A stretch of DNA of 64,000 nt, from positions 108,432-172,431 of the forward strand of contig NZ_JAHNZZ010000001.1 in assembly GCF_019039215.1 (NCBI RefSeq), given 5' to 3'. This stretch comes from Bacillus sp. FJAT-29790. GTDB lineage: Bacteria; Bacillota; Bacilli; Bacillales; Cytobacillaceae. The position numbers were made by a program, and so were the translations under genes. Below are positions 36,689-45,314 of the stretch, piece after piece (positions within the stretch are counted from its first letter, which is position 1; the number at the start of each line of letters is the position of its first letter). A model generated the notes under the pieces. The model did no database searches. It was not told the origin of the DNA and saw only the letters and a list, made by a program, of their open reading frames with translations.

Positions 36689-36800
36689 AATTTACTCCTC
36701 CTTTAAATCATCAAAGACTATGCTAAGTTAATGTATTTTTTAGAATAATAAATAAATTCAATTTAAATTTTAATCAAATATAGCAAAATAATCAATAATT

Positions 36801-36840
36801 AAATCAAATTTCTGCATTTTGATTTAAAAATAAATCAAAA
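36801..36840. promoter_or_regulatory. Candidate upstream activating sequence (UAS) for P1
   Basis: Perfect palindrome with 10-bp arms TTTTGATTTA and TAAATCAAAA around AAAA (36817-36840). A further AAATCAAA at 36801 gives a second dyad with TTTGATTT at 36818. It is about 50-85 bp upstream of the -24 element, the usual place for an EBP binding site. Confidence 0.65.
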
Positions 36841-36887
36841 GGTCAAAGAGTTCTCTAATTTTTCTATCATTTCCTTGAAGGAAAGGT

Positions 36888-36903
36888 TGGCACAGATATT
36901 GCA
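36888..36903 (+). promoter_or_regulatory. Sigma-54 promoter P1
   Basis: TGGCACAGATATTGCA: TGGCAC, 5 nt, TTGCA. It matches the -24/-12 consensus perfectly with GG-N10-GC spacing. Expected start near 36914, 44 nt before the aminotransferase ATG. Confidence 0.93.
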
Positions 36904-36957
36904 TTAATCTTAGATATAAAAAATTAATAAATTTTATTAAAGGAAAGGGTGTTCATT

Positions 36958-38304
36958 ATGACGAATAGAGTAGATATCATTCAAGAATTAACCGATTTAG
37001 ATAAAAAGCATTTCTTTCATCCAACCTCACCTATTAAACAGCAACAAGAACAAGGACCAGCCTTTATTTTTACAGAAGGAAAAGGGATTTACCTTTATGA
37101 TATGGCTGGAAATAAAATGATTGATGGCATGTCTTCCTTATGGAATGTGAATGTCGGGCATGGTCGCGAAGAGATAGGAAAAGCTGCAATGGAGCAAATG
37201 TCAAAACTAGCTTATAGCTCATGCTTTGCTACATTCAGTAACGAGCCAGCTATTCGATTAGCGGCTAAGCTCGCTCAAGTTGCTCCAGGGGATTTAAGTG
37301 CAACCTTCTTTACTTCTGGCGGTTCTGAAGCAAATGATACGGCCTATAAACTGGCGCGTCATTATTGGATTTTAAAAGGGAAGCCAAATCGAAAAAAGAT
37401 CATATCCAGATCGCAATCCTACCATGGAGTTGCGATGGGATCAACAAGTGCTACTGGATTGAAGGCTTTTAGAGATTTTACTAACTCTTTGGCTCCTGAT
37501 TTTCTATATGTAGATCATTTTTCTACTAAATCTTTGCGTGAAGCGATTGAGGCAGAAGGGCCAGATACGATTGCTGCCTTTATTGCGGAACCAGTTCAAG
37601 GTGCAGGAGGGGTTCATGTAGCACCAGAAAATTATTTTCAGGAAGTACGACGAATATGTGATGAGTATGGGATTTTATTTATCACCGATGAAGTCATTAC
37701 TGGATTTGGGCGTACGGGAAAATATTTTGGCATAGAGCACTACGGTGTCGCACCTGACATGATGTGCTTTGCTAAAGGGGTCTCAAGCGGCTATGCTCAG
37801 CTTGGAGGGGTAATGATTTCGAGCCGTATATATGAAGAATTTGCGGAACTTTCCAATGGTACGCTTTTGCATGGATACACATACAGCGGCCATCCGACGG
37901 CATGTGCAGTTGCATTGAAAAACCTGGAGATTATTGAACAGGAAAACTTAATTGAAAACGCTGAGTTAATGGGGCAGGAATTGCTTAAAGGGTTCCAATG
38001 GCTTCAGGAAGAAAGAAAGATCATTGGCAAGGTAAAGGGACTTGGTTTAATGGCAGGTATTGAGTTTGTAAAGGATCAAAACACGAAATCGAGTTTTTCA
38101 GCACCTGTTTCCCCTGCAGTTGTGACAGAGGCGGCAAAACGAGGACTTATTTGTCGATCAGTTGTTTTAGATGGTCAAGATATTCTAGTATTTTCACCAC
38201 CATTAACGATAAGCAAAGAAGAGATTGCGAAAATAATTGAGATTCTAAACGATTCAATCAAGGCAATCGAAGTAAATGTTTCTGAAAGTTTCGCGGCTAA
38301 ATAA
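36958..38304 (+). CDS. Class III omega-aminotransferase 1
   Basis: 448 aa, PLP fold type I. The opening LDKKHFFHPTSP, the SGGSEANDTAYKLAR loop, DEVITGFGRTGKYFG, and the PLP lysine in CFAKGVSSGYAQLGG mark the class III omega-amino acid/diamine group, often pyruvate-dependent. It would turn a terminal amine into an aldehyde. ATG 36958 follows AGGAAAGGG; GTG 36949 is too close. It shares P1 with the next aldehyde dehydrogenase. It is clearly paralogous to the enzyme at 47875. Confidence 0.9.
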   Translation: MTNRVDIIQELTDLDKKHFFHPTSPIKQQQEQGPAFIFTEGKGIYLYDMAGNKMIDGMSSLWNVNVGHGREEIGKAAMEQMSKLAYSSCFATFSNEPAIRLAAKLAQVAPGDLSATFFTSGGSEANDTAYKLARHYWILKGKPNRKKIISRSQSYHGVAMGSTSATGLKAFRDFTNSLAPDFLYVDHFSTKSLREAIEAEGPDTIAAFIAEPVQGAGGVHVAPENYFQEVRRICDEYGILFITDEVITGFGRTGKYFGIEHYGVAPDMMCFAKGVSSGYAQLGGVMISSRIYEEFAELSNGTLLHGYTYSGHPTACAVALKNLEIIEQENLIENAELMGQELLKGFQWLQEERKIIGKVKGLGLMAGIEFVKDQNTKSSFSAPVSPAVVTEAAKRGLICRSVVLDGQDILVFSPPLTISKEEIAKIIEILNDSIKAIEVNVSESFAAK

Positions 38305-38341
38305 GGATAGAATAATGATAATAATATAGGAGTGAAGGATT

Positions 38342-39763
38342 ATGAAGAAGAAATTATTTATTAATGGAAAATGGATGGAAGCAAAAAACTACACTCCTTT
38401 ACGCTCTCCCTATAGTGGGGACGTCATTGCGGAGATCCCGTTAGCGACGGTTGAAGAAGTAGACATGGCGTTGGCTGCCGCTTATGATGCTAGAAAAACA
38501 ATGGCTGCTATGCCAAGTCACCGGCGCGCAATGATTTTGGAAAATCTCGCGAACCTGTTAGAAAAAAGATTTGATGAAGCAGCTGAAATTATCGCCACTG
38601 AAGCGGCTAAACCGATTACGACAGCTCGGGGAGAAGTCGCTCGGACTATACAAACGTATAAATTTGCTGCAGAAGAGGCGAAGCGTATTAAAGGGGAAAC
38701 GATACCGATGGATGCTGCGCCGGGCGGAGAGGGCCGGGTAGCGTATACTGTGCGTGAACCACTCGGAGTGATTGGTGCGATAACGCCATTTAACTTTCCG
38801 ATGAATCTCGTTGCTCATAAAGTTGGACCAGCAATCGCATCGGGCAATACGGTTGTATTGAAACCTGCTACACAAACACCGCTATCTGCTTACTTCCTTG
38901 CTGAATTGGTTCAAGAAGCTGGGCTGCCAGATGGAGTACTTAATGTCATTACTGGAAGCGGCGCGTTAATTGGTGAGAAAATTGTTACAGATGATCGAGT
39001 TCAAAAAATTTCTTTCACAGGTAGCCCTGCAGTTGGAATTGGCATCCGAAATAAAGCTGGATTAAAGCGGGTTACACTTGAACTAGGTTCAAATGCTGCG
39101 GTTATCATTGACAATGGCGTAAATCTTGATAAATTAATTTCTCGTTGCGTGACAGGGGCGTTTGCTTTTCAAGGTCAAGTTTGTATTGCCTTACAGCGGG
39201 TTTACGTTCATGAAGAGCTCTATGAAAGTTTTGTAGATAAGTTCATTGCTGCAACGAAGCAATTGAAAATTGGTGATCCACTTGATCCATCAACAGAAGT
39301 TACAGCCTTAATTAGTCCAAACGATGTTCAACGTACGCTCGATTGGATTCAAGAAGCAGAACAAGGCGGAGCGAAAGTGGCATTAGGAGGAACGGCAGAG
39401 GGAAATATTTTACTGCCTACCATTCTATTAGAGGCAGACTCTTGTCTAAAGGTTTCTTGCCAGGAAGTGTTTGCTCCGATTGTGTTAATTAATAAAATTA
39501 AGTCAGTCGACGAAGCAATCGAGCTTGTAAATGATTCTAAATATGGCCTGCAAGCAGGCGTTTATACAGATAATGTTAACACTGCTTTCGATGCAGCAGA
39601 CAAGCTCCATGTAGGTGGAGTGATGATTAATGATATTCCGACTTATCGTGCGGATCATATGCCATATGGCGGCGTTAAAGAAAGTGGGATTGGCAGAGAA
39701 GGCGTGAAATACGCGATTGAAGAAATGACTGAGCAAAAGCTTGTTGTTTTTAATCGGAATTAA
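38342..39763 (+). CDS. Aldehyde dehydrogenase 1 (NAD(P)+)
   Basis: 473 aa. NAD-binding GVIGAITPFNFPMNLVAHKV, catalytic Glu in VTLELGSNAAVII, catalytic Cys in AFAFQGQVCIALQRVYV. The GSN variant of the ELGG motif groups it with semialdehyde-type enzymes (phosphonoacetaldehyde/lactaldehyde-like), not betaine-aldehyde types. It probably oxidises the product of aminotransferase 1. Second and last gene of the P1 operon; terminator follows. Confidence 0.9.
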   Translation: MKKKLFINGKWMEAKNYTPLRSPYSGDVIAEIPLATVEEVDMALAAAYDARKTMAAMPSHRRAMILENLANLLEKRFDEAAEIIATEAAKPITTARGEVARTIQTYKFAAEEAKRIKGETIPMDAAPGGEGRVAYTVREPLGVIGAITPFNFPMNLVAHKVGPAIASGNTVVLKPATQTPLSAYFLAELVQEAGLPDGVLNVITGSGALIGEKIVTDDRVQKISFTGSPAVGIGIRNKAGLKRVTLELGSNAAVIIDNGVNLDKLISRCVTGAFAFQGQVCIALQRVYVHEELYESFVDKFIAATKQLKIGDPLDPSTEVTALISPNDVQRTLDWIQEAEQGGAKVALGGTAEGNILLPTILLEADSCLKVSCQEVFAPIVLINKIKSVDEAIELVNDSKYGLQAGVYTDNVNTAFDAADKLHVGGVMINDIPTYRADHMPYGGVKESGIGREGVKYAIEEMTEQKLVVFNRN

Positions 39764-39780
39764 ATGAAGTATGTAAGGAT

Positions 39781-39816
39781 AGCCAGAATTCCTAAAGTGG
39801 GGGATTCTGGTTTTTT
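39781..39816 (+). terminator. Terminator of the P1 operon
   Basis: CCAGAATTCC / GGGATTCTGG stem, 8-nt loop, TTTTTT. Confidence 0.85.
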
Positions 39817-39909
39817 GTTGTCGATCGAAATAAAGGGTTAACAATAGCGATGCCAAACTTTATAAGGGGAGGGATGAAGCTAAAGGTTCCACGAGTTTTA
39901 TCAGATGTC

Positions 39910-40020
39910 CAGTTTTACATTGTTAATAATATACAGGGGGATACAAGATGCAAAACGGCATCGATCTCGATGCATGATGTCATTATTAATCTAGTGGATC
40001 GGTAAAACACTGTAAAACTG
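39910..40020. promoter_or_regulatory. Candidate UAS region for P2
   Basis: CAGTTTTACA (39910-39919) and its exact inverse TGTAAAACTG (40011-40020) flank a perfect GCATCGATCTCGATGC palindrome (39958-39973). GTAAAAC occurs twice just before the promoter. These are plausible activator sites for a sigma-54 promoter 13 bp further on. Confidence 0.5.
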
Positions 40021-40032
40021 TACTTTTAAAGT

Positions 40033-40048
40033 TGGTATGCTTTTTGCA
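40033..40048 (+). promoter_or_regulatory. Sigma-54 promoter P2
   Basis: TGGTATGCTTTTTGCA: TGGTAT, 5 nt, TTGCA, with exact GG-N10-GC spacing. Expected start near 40059, about 70 nt before the dehydrogenase gene. Confidence 0.88.
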
Positions 40049-40129
40049 TATATAAATATATGAGAGCATTTAACAGATAACTCAGGAAGGAGTTGTTTCA
40101 AAAATTTAATGATGTAATAGGGGGCAATT

Positions 40130-41623
40130 ATGAAAATTGAGAATGTATTACTTAATGTAAATCAAATTCAAAAAATGTATATTGATGGAGACTGGCTATC
40201 TGGTGTTAGCGGTGAAACACGGGAAATTATTAATCCAGCGACTGAAGAGGTAATTGCTATTGTTGCAGAGGGGGATCCCGAAGATGTAAGGAAAGCTGTT
40301 GAAGCGGCTTATCGAGCATTTTATGAAGAGGGGTGGATGGAAAGTAAAGCAAGGGACAGGGCAGCACTTCTTTACAAACTTGCTAATCTATTAGAGGAAA
40401 GGGTGGAGGAATTCGCTTTAATTGAAACATTAAACAATGGTAAATCCATCCGCGATTCAAAATCTGATGTGGAAGATGCTGTCAACCAGCTACGCTATTA
40501 TGCAGGCTTAGCTACAAAGCCACATGGGCAGGTTTTCGATGTTCCGGATGATGTGCAATCTATGGTTATTGCCGAACCGACAGGAGTTGTTGGTCAAATT
40601 GTACCTTGGAATTACCCGCTGCTAATGGCAACTCAAAAAGTTGCCCCAGCAATTGCAGCGGGCTGCACAGTAGTTATTAAACCAGCAGAACAGACTCCGC
40701 TGACACTTATTCGGCTATTTGAACTAATACATGAAATTGGATTTCCAAAAGGGGTTATTAATTTAGTTTTAGGAGCTGGTTCTGTTGTCGGGGCAGAATT
40801 AAGCAGACACCCATTAGTTGATAAAATTGCTTTCACTGGGGGAACTGCTACAGGGAAAATAATTATGAAGACGGCAGCAGATACAATTAAAAAGGTAAGT
40901 TTAGAATTAGGTGGAAAATCCCCGCTCATTGTTTTTGAAGATGCAGATTTTGATGTAGCTGTTGATTACGCATCATTTGCTATTTTTGCTAACCAAGGAC
41001 AAGTATGCTCGGCTGGCTCTAGGCTACTGTTGCAGGAAAGTATTTACGAGAATTTTGTACCTGAATTAGTTAAAAAAGCAAAAGCGATTAACATTGGGCC
41101 GGGAATAGAAGAGATCACGAATATGGGGCCTCTAATATCGAATGTACAATTAAACCGTGTTCTAGATTACATTGAAGTGGGGATAAAAGAAGGTGCCACA
41201 TTATTATGCGGCGGAAATAAATTAAATCGAAAAGGATATTTCATTGAACCTACTATATTTACTGATACAACCCCTGAAATGAGGATTGTCCAAGAGGAAA
41301 TTTTTGGTCCAGTCCTTGTCATACAAACATTTAAAACAGAAGAGGAAGCCATTCGATTGGCGAACGGGACAAATTATGGTCTAGCAGGGGGAGTTTTTAC
41401 TACCGATTCCGCCCGAGCAATGAGAGTTATCCGTAAATTAAGAGCCGGAATCACTTGGGTTAACACCTATCACAATACATTTAATGAGGCTCCATGGGGT
41501 GGCTATAAGCAAAGCGGTATTGGAAGAGATTTAGGTACATACGGTTTCCAAGAATATTTGGAAATGAAACAAGTGAATATAAATCTCAATATTCAACCGA
41601 GTGGTTGGTTAAAAGGCTCATAA
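40130..41623 (+). CDS. Aldehyde dehydrogenase 2 (betaine-aldehyde type)
   Basis: 497 aa. GVVGQIVPWNYPLLMATQKV, catalytic Glu in VSLELGGKSPLIVFEDAD, catalytic Cys in FANQGQVCSAGSR. This is the sequence style of broad omega-amino-aldehyde or betaine-aldehyde dehydrogenases. It is the first gene after P2. No terminator is visible between it and the following genes, so it may lead a long operon. Confidence 0.9.
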   Translation: MKIENVLLNVNQIQKMYIDGDWLSGVSGETREIINPATEEVIAIVAEGDPEDVRKAVEAAYRAFYEEGWMESKARDRAALLYKLANLLEERVEEFALIETLNNGKSIRDSKSDVEDAVNQLRYYAGLATKPHGQVFDVPDDVQSMVIAEPTGVVGQIVPWNYPLLMATQKVAPAIAAGCTVVIKPAEQTPLTLIRLFELIHEIGFPKGVINLVLGAGSVVGAELSRHPLVDKIAFTGGTATGKIIMKTAADTIKKVSLELGGKSPLIVFEDADFDVAVDYASFAIFANQGQVCSAGSRLLLQESIYENFVPELVKKAKAINIGPGIEEITNMGPLISNVQLNRVLDYIEVGIKEGATLLCGGNKLNRKGYFIEPTIFTDTTPEMRIVQEEIFGPVLVIQTFKTEEEAIRLANGTNYGLAGGVFTTDSARAMRVIRKLRAGITWVNTYHNTFNEAPWGGYKQSGIGRDLGTYGFQEYLEMKQVNINLNIQPSGWLKGS

Positions 41624-41741
41624 GAAAATTTCGTAGTTTTGGAAGGGAGTCTTAGGAGAAGCAAGCAAATTATAGCAATAATTATCTGAGTATTCCAAAT
41701 TAATTTACTATTCCTTAAAACTATAATAGGGGGAACAAAAC

Positions 41742-42905
41742 ATGAATAAAGTGGTTGTTTTAGGTGCAACTGGTACGATTGGAAAAGTTATTGTCAAGGA
41801 TTTAGTGGAAAGTAATGTAGATGTGATTGCCGCGGATTTAGAGCTTCATAAATTAGAAGAATTAAAGAAATGGACGAATAATCGAATTACAATTATTCCG
41901 TTAAATATCAAGGACGAAGAGAAAACAAAAGATGTTCTACGTCAAGGAAAAGTATGTGTCAATGCGACTAATTATGTTTTTAATATTGATGTTATGAAAG
42001 CGGCGGCTGCTGTTGGAGTGAGTGTGCTGGATCTAGGCGGGCTTTTCACACGAACGAAAGAACAGTTAAAGCTTGATAACGAAATGAAAGCGGCCGATAT
42101 ATTATCGATTGTTGGAATGGGATCTGATCCTGGAACGTCCAATGTGTTTTGCCGTTATGGTGTAGAAATGTTAGATTCAGCTGAAGAAATTCATATTCGT
42201 TATGGATCAACAACGTCAGGAGCGACATTTGCCTTTGCAATCGATACGATTATCGATGAAGCCGTGAAAAATGCGCAAGCCGTAAAGGATGGAAATTTGG
42301 TTGAAATTCCCCCGCTTGCAGATGAGGAATTTACTGCCTTTCATGAAGATATAGGAGTTCAAAAAACTTACTCTATCATTCACTCAGAACTAGCAACCTT
42401 ACCAACCAGCTTTCCTAGCGTGAAAAATATAACTTATAAGGATACTTGGGATCCTGACACAATTGAAAAAATCAAAATATTAGACTCCTTAGGTCTTCTA
42501 CAAACAGAACCCGTGGAGATTGTTGGAAATAGTGTAGTGCCTAGACGCCAAACTGTTTCATTGATGCAAACAGTCCTATCTGCAAAAGAAAAACCACAAT
42601 GGGGGAAAGATGCATTATTAGTCGAGGTTAAAGGAATAAAGGATGGCAATAAAGCTTCCGTCAGATTAGAGTTAGTAACCGATTGCCAAGACGACTGGGG
42701 TGTTAGCGCTACCCAATATGCAACAGCTATCCCTGCTTCGATTGTTGCCCAAATGCTGCTCAATGGTGAGGTAACCGAAAAAGGCGTTAAACCAGCTGAA
42801 CAGTGCATTGATCCCGAGAAGTTCTTATCTTATTTAAAACAGAAAAATGTTGAGTTGTATATTACGTACAGTGAAACGAAGAAGAATAGTTTAGTTTTTG
42901 CGTAA
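41742..42905 (+). CDS. Saccharopine/lysine-6-dehydrogenase-like enzyme
   Basis: 387 aa. Rossmann start VVVLGATGTIGKVIVKDL, then VSVLDLGGLF, VGMGSDPGTSNVFCRYG and a C-terminal EKGVKPAEQCIDPEKFLSYL. Length and block order resemble L-lysine 6-dehydrogenase and carboxynorspermidine-type enzymes of the saccharopine dehydrogenase family. By analogy it could oxidatively deaminate, or reductively couple, an omega-amino group; the direction and substrate are inference. RBS ATAGGGGG. Confidence 0.78.
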   Translation: MNKVVVLGATGTIGKVIVKDLVESNVDVIAADLELHKLEELKKWTNNRITIIPLNIKDEEKTKDVLRQGKVCVNATNYVFNIDVMKAAAAVGVSVLDLGGLFTRTKEQLKLDNEMKAADILSIVGMGSDPGTSNVFCRYGVEMLDSAEEIHIRYGSTTSGATFAFAIDTIIDEAVKNAQAVKDGNLVEIPPLADEEFTAFHEDIGVQKTYSIIHSELATLPTSFPSVKNITYKDTWDPDTIEKIKILDSLGLLQTEPVEIVGNSVVPRRQTVSLMQTVLSAKEKPQWGKDALLVEVKGIKDGNKASVRLELVTDCQDDWGVSATQYATAIPASIVAQMLLNGEVTEKGVKPAEQCIDPEKFLSYLKQKNVELYITYSETKKNSLVFA

Positions 42906-43060
42906 TCAAATTAATGTTATTGATCTTTTGACCAATCTAAACTATTAACCTGTTCAATAATTTAAATGGTTTCTTTGATATTACTAAGTGGGAGGATAAA
43001 AGGGTTGGGTTATTGAAAAATGACTAGTTATCCTTCTACAAACTAAAGGAGGAATTTCAG

Positions 43061-44179
43061 ATGAAGAAAAACACCGCTTATATCTATGATGAAAGTTATT
43101 TCTGGCATGACACTGGTTCCGGAGCATTATTTATTCCATCCGGAGGATATGTTGAACCAGATAGATATGTTGAAAGCCCGGAGTCTAAGAGACGTGTAAA
43201 AAATCTTATGGATAGATGTGGATTTACAAAGGAACTTCAGGTAATCACACCTCGACCTGCCACTAGAGAAGAAATTCAATATTATCATACTGCTGAGTAT
43301 GTTGATAAAATAAAAAAATTAAGTGATGCAGGTGGTGGAGATGCAGGTGATTCAGCTACACCTTTTGGTAAAGGTTCCTACGAGATAGCGTTGTTATCCG
43401 CTGGGGGCGGAATTACGGCGGTTGATTCCGTTATGAATGAAAAGGTAAAGAATGCTTATGTAATGTCTAGACCTGCTGGGCACCATGCTGAGGCAGATTG
43501 TGGCAGGGGATTCTGCATCTTCAATAATGCCGTAATTGCAGCCGAATACGCAAAACAAAAATATGGTTTAGAAAGAATAATGATACTTGATTGGGACGTT
43601 CATCATGGAAATGGTACAGAAACTGCATTTTACAACGACCCGAGTGTGTTATTTGTATCAATTCATCAAGAATATAATTTTCCAACAGATCGGGGATTTG
43701 TGGAGCATATAGGAAAAGGCGAAGGAAAAGGATTTAATATCAATATACCGCTTCCAACCGGTACATCAAATGAAGGTTATCTGTATGCCTTTGAAAAAGT
43801 GCTTGTTCCTGTTGCAGACCAATTCAAACCGGAATTAATTATCGTTTCTGCGGGTCAGGATCCAAATATTTATGATCCTCTTTCTAGTATGATGGTAACT
43901 TCCGAAGGCTTCAGAAGAATGGCTGAAATTACAAAAGGTATTGCTGAAAGACATTGTAATGGGAAAATGATTGCACTTCATGAAGGTGGCTATAGTGCCG
44001 CGTATGTCCCGTTCTGCACCTTAGCGGTAATGGAAGCCATGAGTGAATTAGACTCAGGGGTTGAAGATCCTTTTAATGTATTTTTTACAGATATGGTTCC
44101 AATTAAACGTCTAATGGAACATCAAAAGTCTGTTGTTCACGATGTAATTGAGATACTTACACCTTATTGGGATTTTTAA
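43061..44179 (+). CDS. Class II deacetylase / acetylpolyamine-amidohydrolase-like
   Basis: 372 aa of the arginase/deacetylase fold. Tandem active-site His in PAGHHAEAD; zinc ligands in DWDVHHGNGTE and near AGQDPN; FCIFNNAVIAA and the late LHEGGYS with it. All metal ligands appear present. Bacterial members remove acyl groups from polyamines or other N-acyl amines. AcuC-like acetoin function is less likely because no acetoin genes are near. RBS AAAGGAGG. Confidence 0.85.
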   Translation: MKKNTAYIYDESYFWHDTGSGALFIPSGGYVEPDRYVESPESKRRVKNLMDRCGFTKELQVITPRPATREEIQYYHTAEYVDKIKKLSDAGGGDAGDSATPFGKGSYEIALLSAGGGITAVDSVMNEKVKNAYVMSRPAGHHAEADCGRGFCIFNNAVIAAEYAKQKYGLERIMILDWDVHHGNGTETAFYNDPSVLFVSIHQEYNFPTDRGFVEHIGKGEGKGFNINIPLPTGTSNEGYLYAFEKVLVPVADQFKPELIIVSAGQDPNIYDPLSSMMVTSEGFRRMAEITKGIAERHCNGKMIALHEGGYSAAYVPFCTLAVMEAMSELDSGVEDPFNVFFTDMVPIKRLMEHQKSVVHDVIEILTPYWDF

Positions 44180-44277
44180 TATAAATATAATTGGGAAGAA
44201 ATACGCTATTTTAATAGTATTTAATTGTCATTGGATAAAATTGGTTGATATTAAATTTAACGTGGAGGAATAACTTA

Positions 44278-45297
44278 ATGATAAAACAATTAATAGTATT
44301 ATTTTCTTTAATAATTGTTTTGGGTGCTTGTAGCTCTTCTAATCAGGCAACAAATAACGGAAGTAATGAAATGAATGATAGCAAAGATAATGTTAGAAAA
44401 AGAATTGCCTTTTTTTCATCTGGGTCTAATACAACCTATGAACAGGTAGCCTTCGAACAAGCTAAAGAAACGGCTAAAGAGTTGGAAATGGACTTAGATA
44501 TTTTTGATGCAAGTTATGATGCCCTTAAACAATTGGGACAGATTCAAAATGCGATTACCTCTAATAAATATAATGGTTTTGTAGTTCAGGCTAATGACGG
44601 AAATCAGTTGTGCAAAATTGTTACTGAGGATGCAGCAAAAAAGGGAATTGCTATCTCTACAATTAATATTGAACTTTGTGGTGAACATAATAATGCAGCC
44701 AAAAATACAATTACATTTGTAGGTGGTCAAGGTATTGGCGTTTACCAAGGTATTCTTAAAAAGATATTCAGTGATAACCCAGAAGGGGGGAAAATAGCTG
44801 CGATCGGTGGACCAGCTACTGGAGCGAACTACTTAAATATGCAGGCGGCATTTGAACTTGAATTGCCAAATTATCCGAATTGGGAGTTAGTAGGAATGCA
44901 TGCTACCGATTATACTGCTAATAATGCGAATCAGGTTGCGCAAAACGTGTTACAAGCCCATAAAGATTTGAATGTTATTTTTTCCAATTACTCTGGAATG
45001 ACAGTGGGCGTAGTGTCAGCAAAAGAAAGTTTGAAGCGAGACGATGTAAAAATATATGATTTTGGGGGAGATAAGTGGGCATTTGAAGCTGTAAAAAATG
45101 GCAAAATTGAATTGACTGCCACTATGCTCCCAAGAAGGGAAATTGAACTCGGTATCTTGGCTCTACATGATTATTTTAATGGAAAAGAAGTACCTAAGTT
45201 TTTTGATTTATCTAAAGAGGATACTTTACCAGGGACACCGTATGTGGAAAAAAGTAATATTGAGGAATTTGAGTCAAGAAGCTTCCCTCAATACTAA
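44278..45297 (+). CDS. Ribose-type ABC binding lipoprotein
   Basis: 339 aa from ATG 44278, which follows GTGGAGGAA; the frame opens at 44245. Lipobox LGAC, then a periplasmic-binding-protein type 1 fold (RIAFFSSGSNTTYEQVAFEQ, IQNAITSNKYNGFVVQANDG). The family usually binds sugars, autoinducers or nucleoside-like solutes. Here the neighbours suggest a nitrogenous ligand, which is inference. Confidence 0.88.
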   Translation: MIKQLIVLFSLIIVLGACSSSNQATNNGSNEMNDSKDNVRKRIAFFSSGSNTTYEQVAFEQAKETAKELEMDLDIFDASYDALKQLGQIQNAITSNKYNGFVVQANDGNQLCKIVTEDAAKKGIAISTINIELCGEHNNAAKNTITFVGGQGIGVYQGILKKIFSDNPEGGKIAAIGGPATGANYLNMQAAFELELPNYPNWELVGMHATDYTANNANQVAQNVLQAHKDLNVIFSNYSGMTVGVVSAKESLKRDDVKIYDFGGDKWAFEAVKNGKIELTATMLPRREIELGILALHDYFNGKEVPKFFDLSKEDTLPGTPYVEKSNIEEFESRSFPQY

Positions 45298-45314
45298 TAG
45301 GAGTGGGGTTATAT

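Noticed and set aside
39850-40005. 51-codon frame upstream of P2
   Set aside because: It covers the palindromes proposed as activator sites, has no well-placed ribosome site and no family resemblance.
43061-44179. AcuC acetoin-utilisation deacetylase
   Set aside because: No acu or aco genes are nearby and the context is amine catabolism; kept as a general class II deacetylase-like enzyme.
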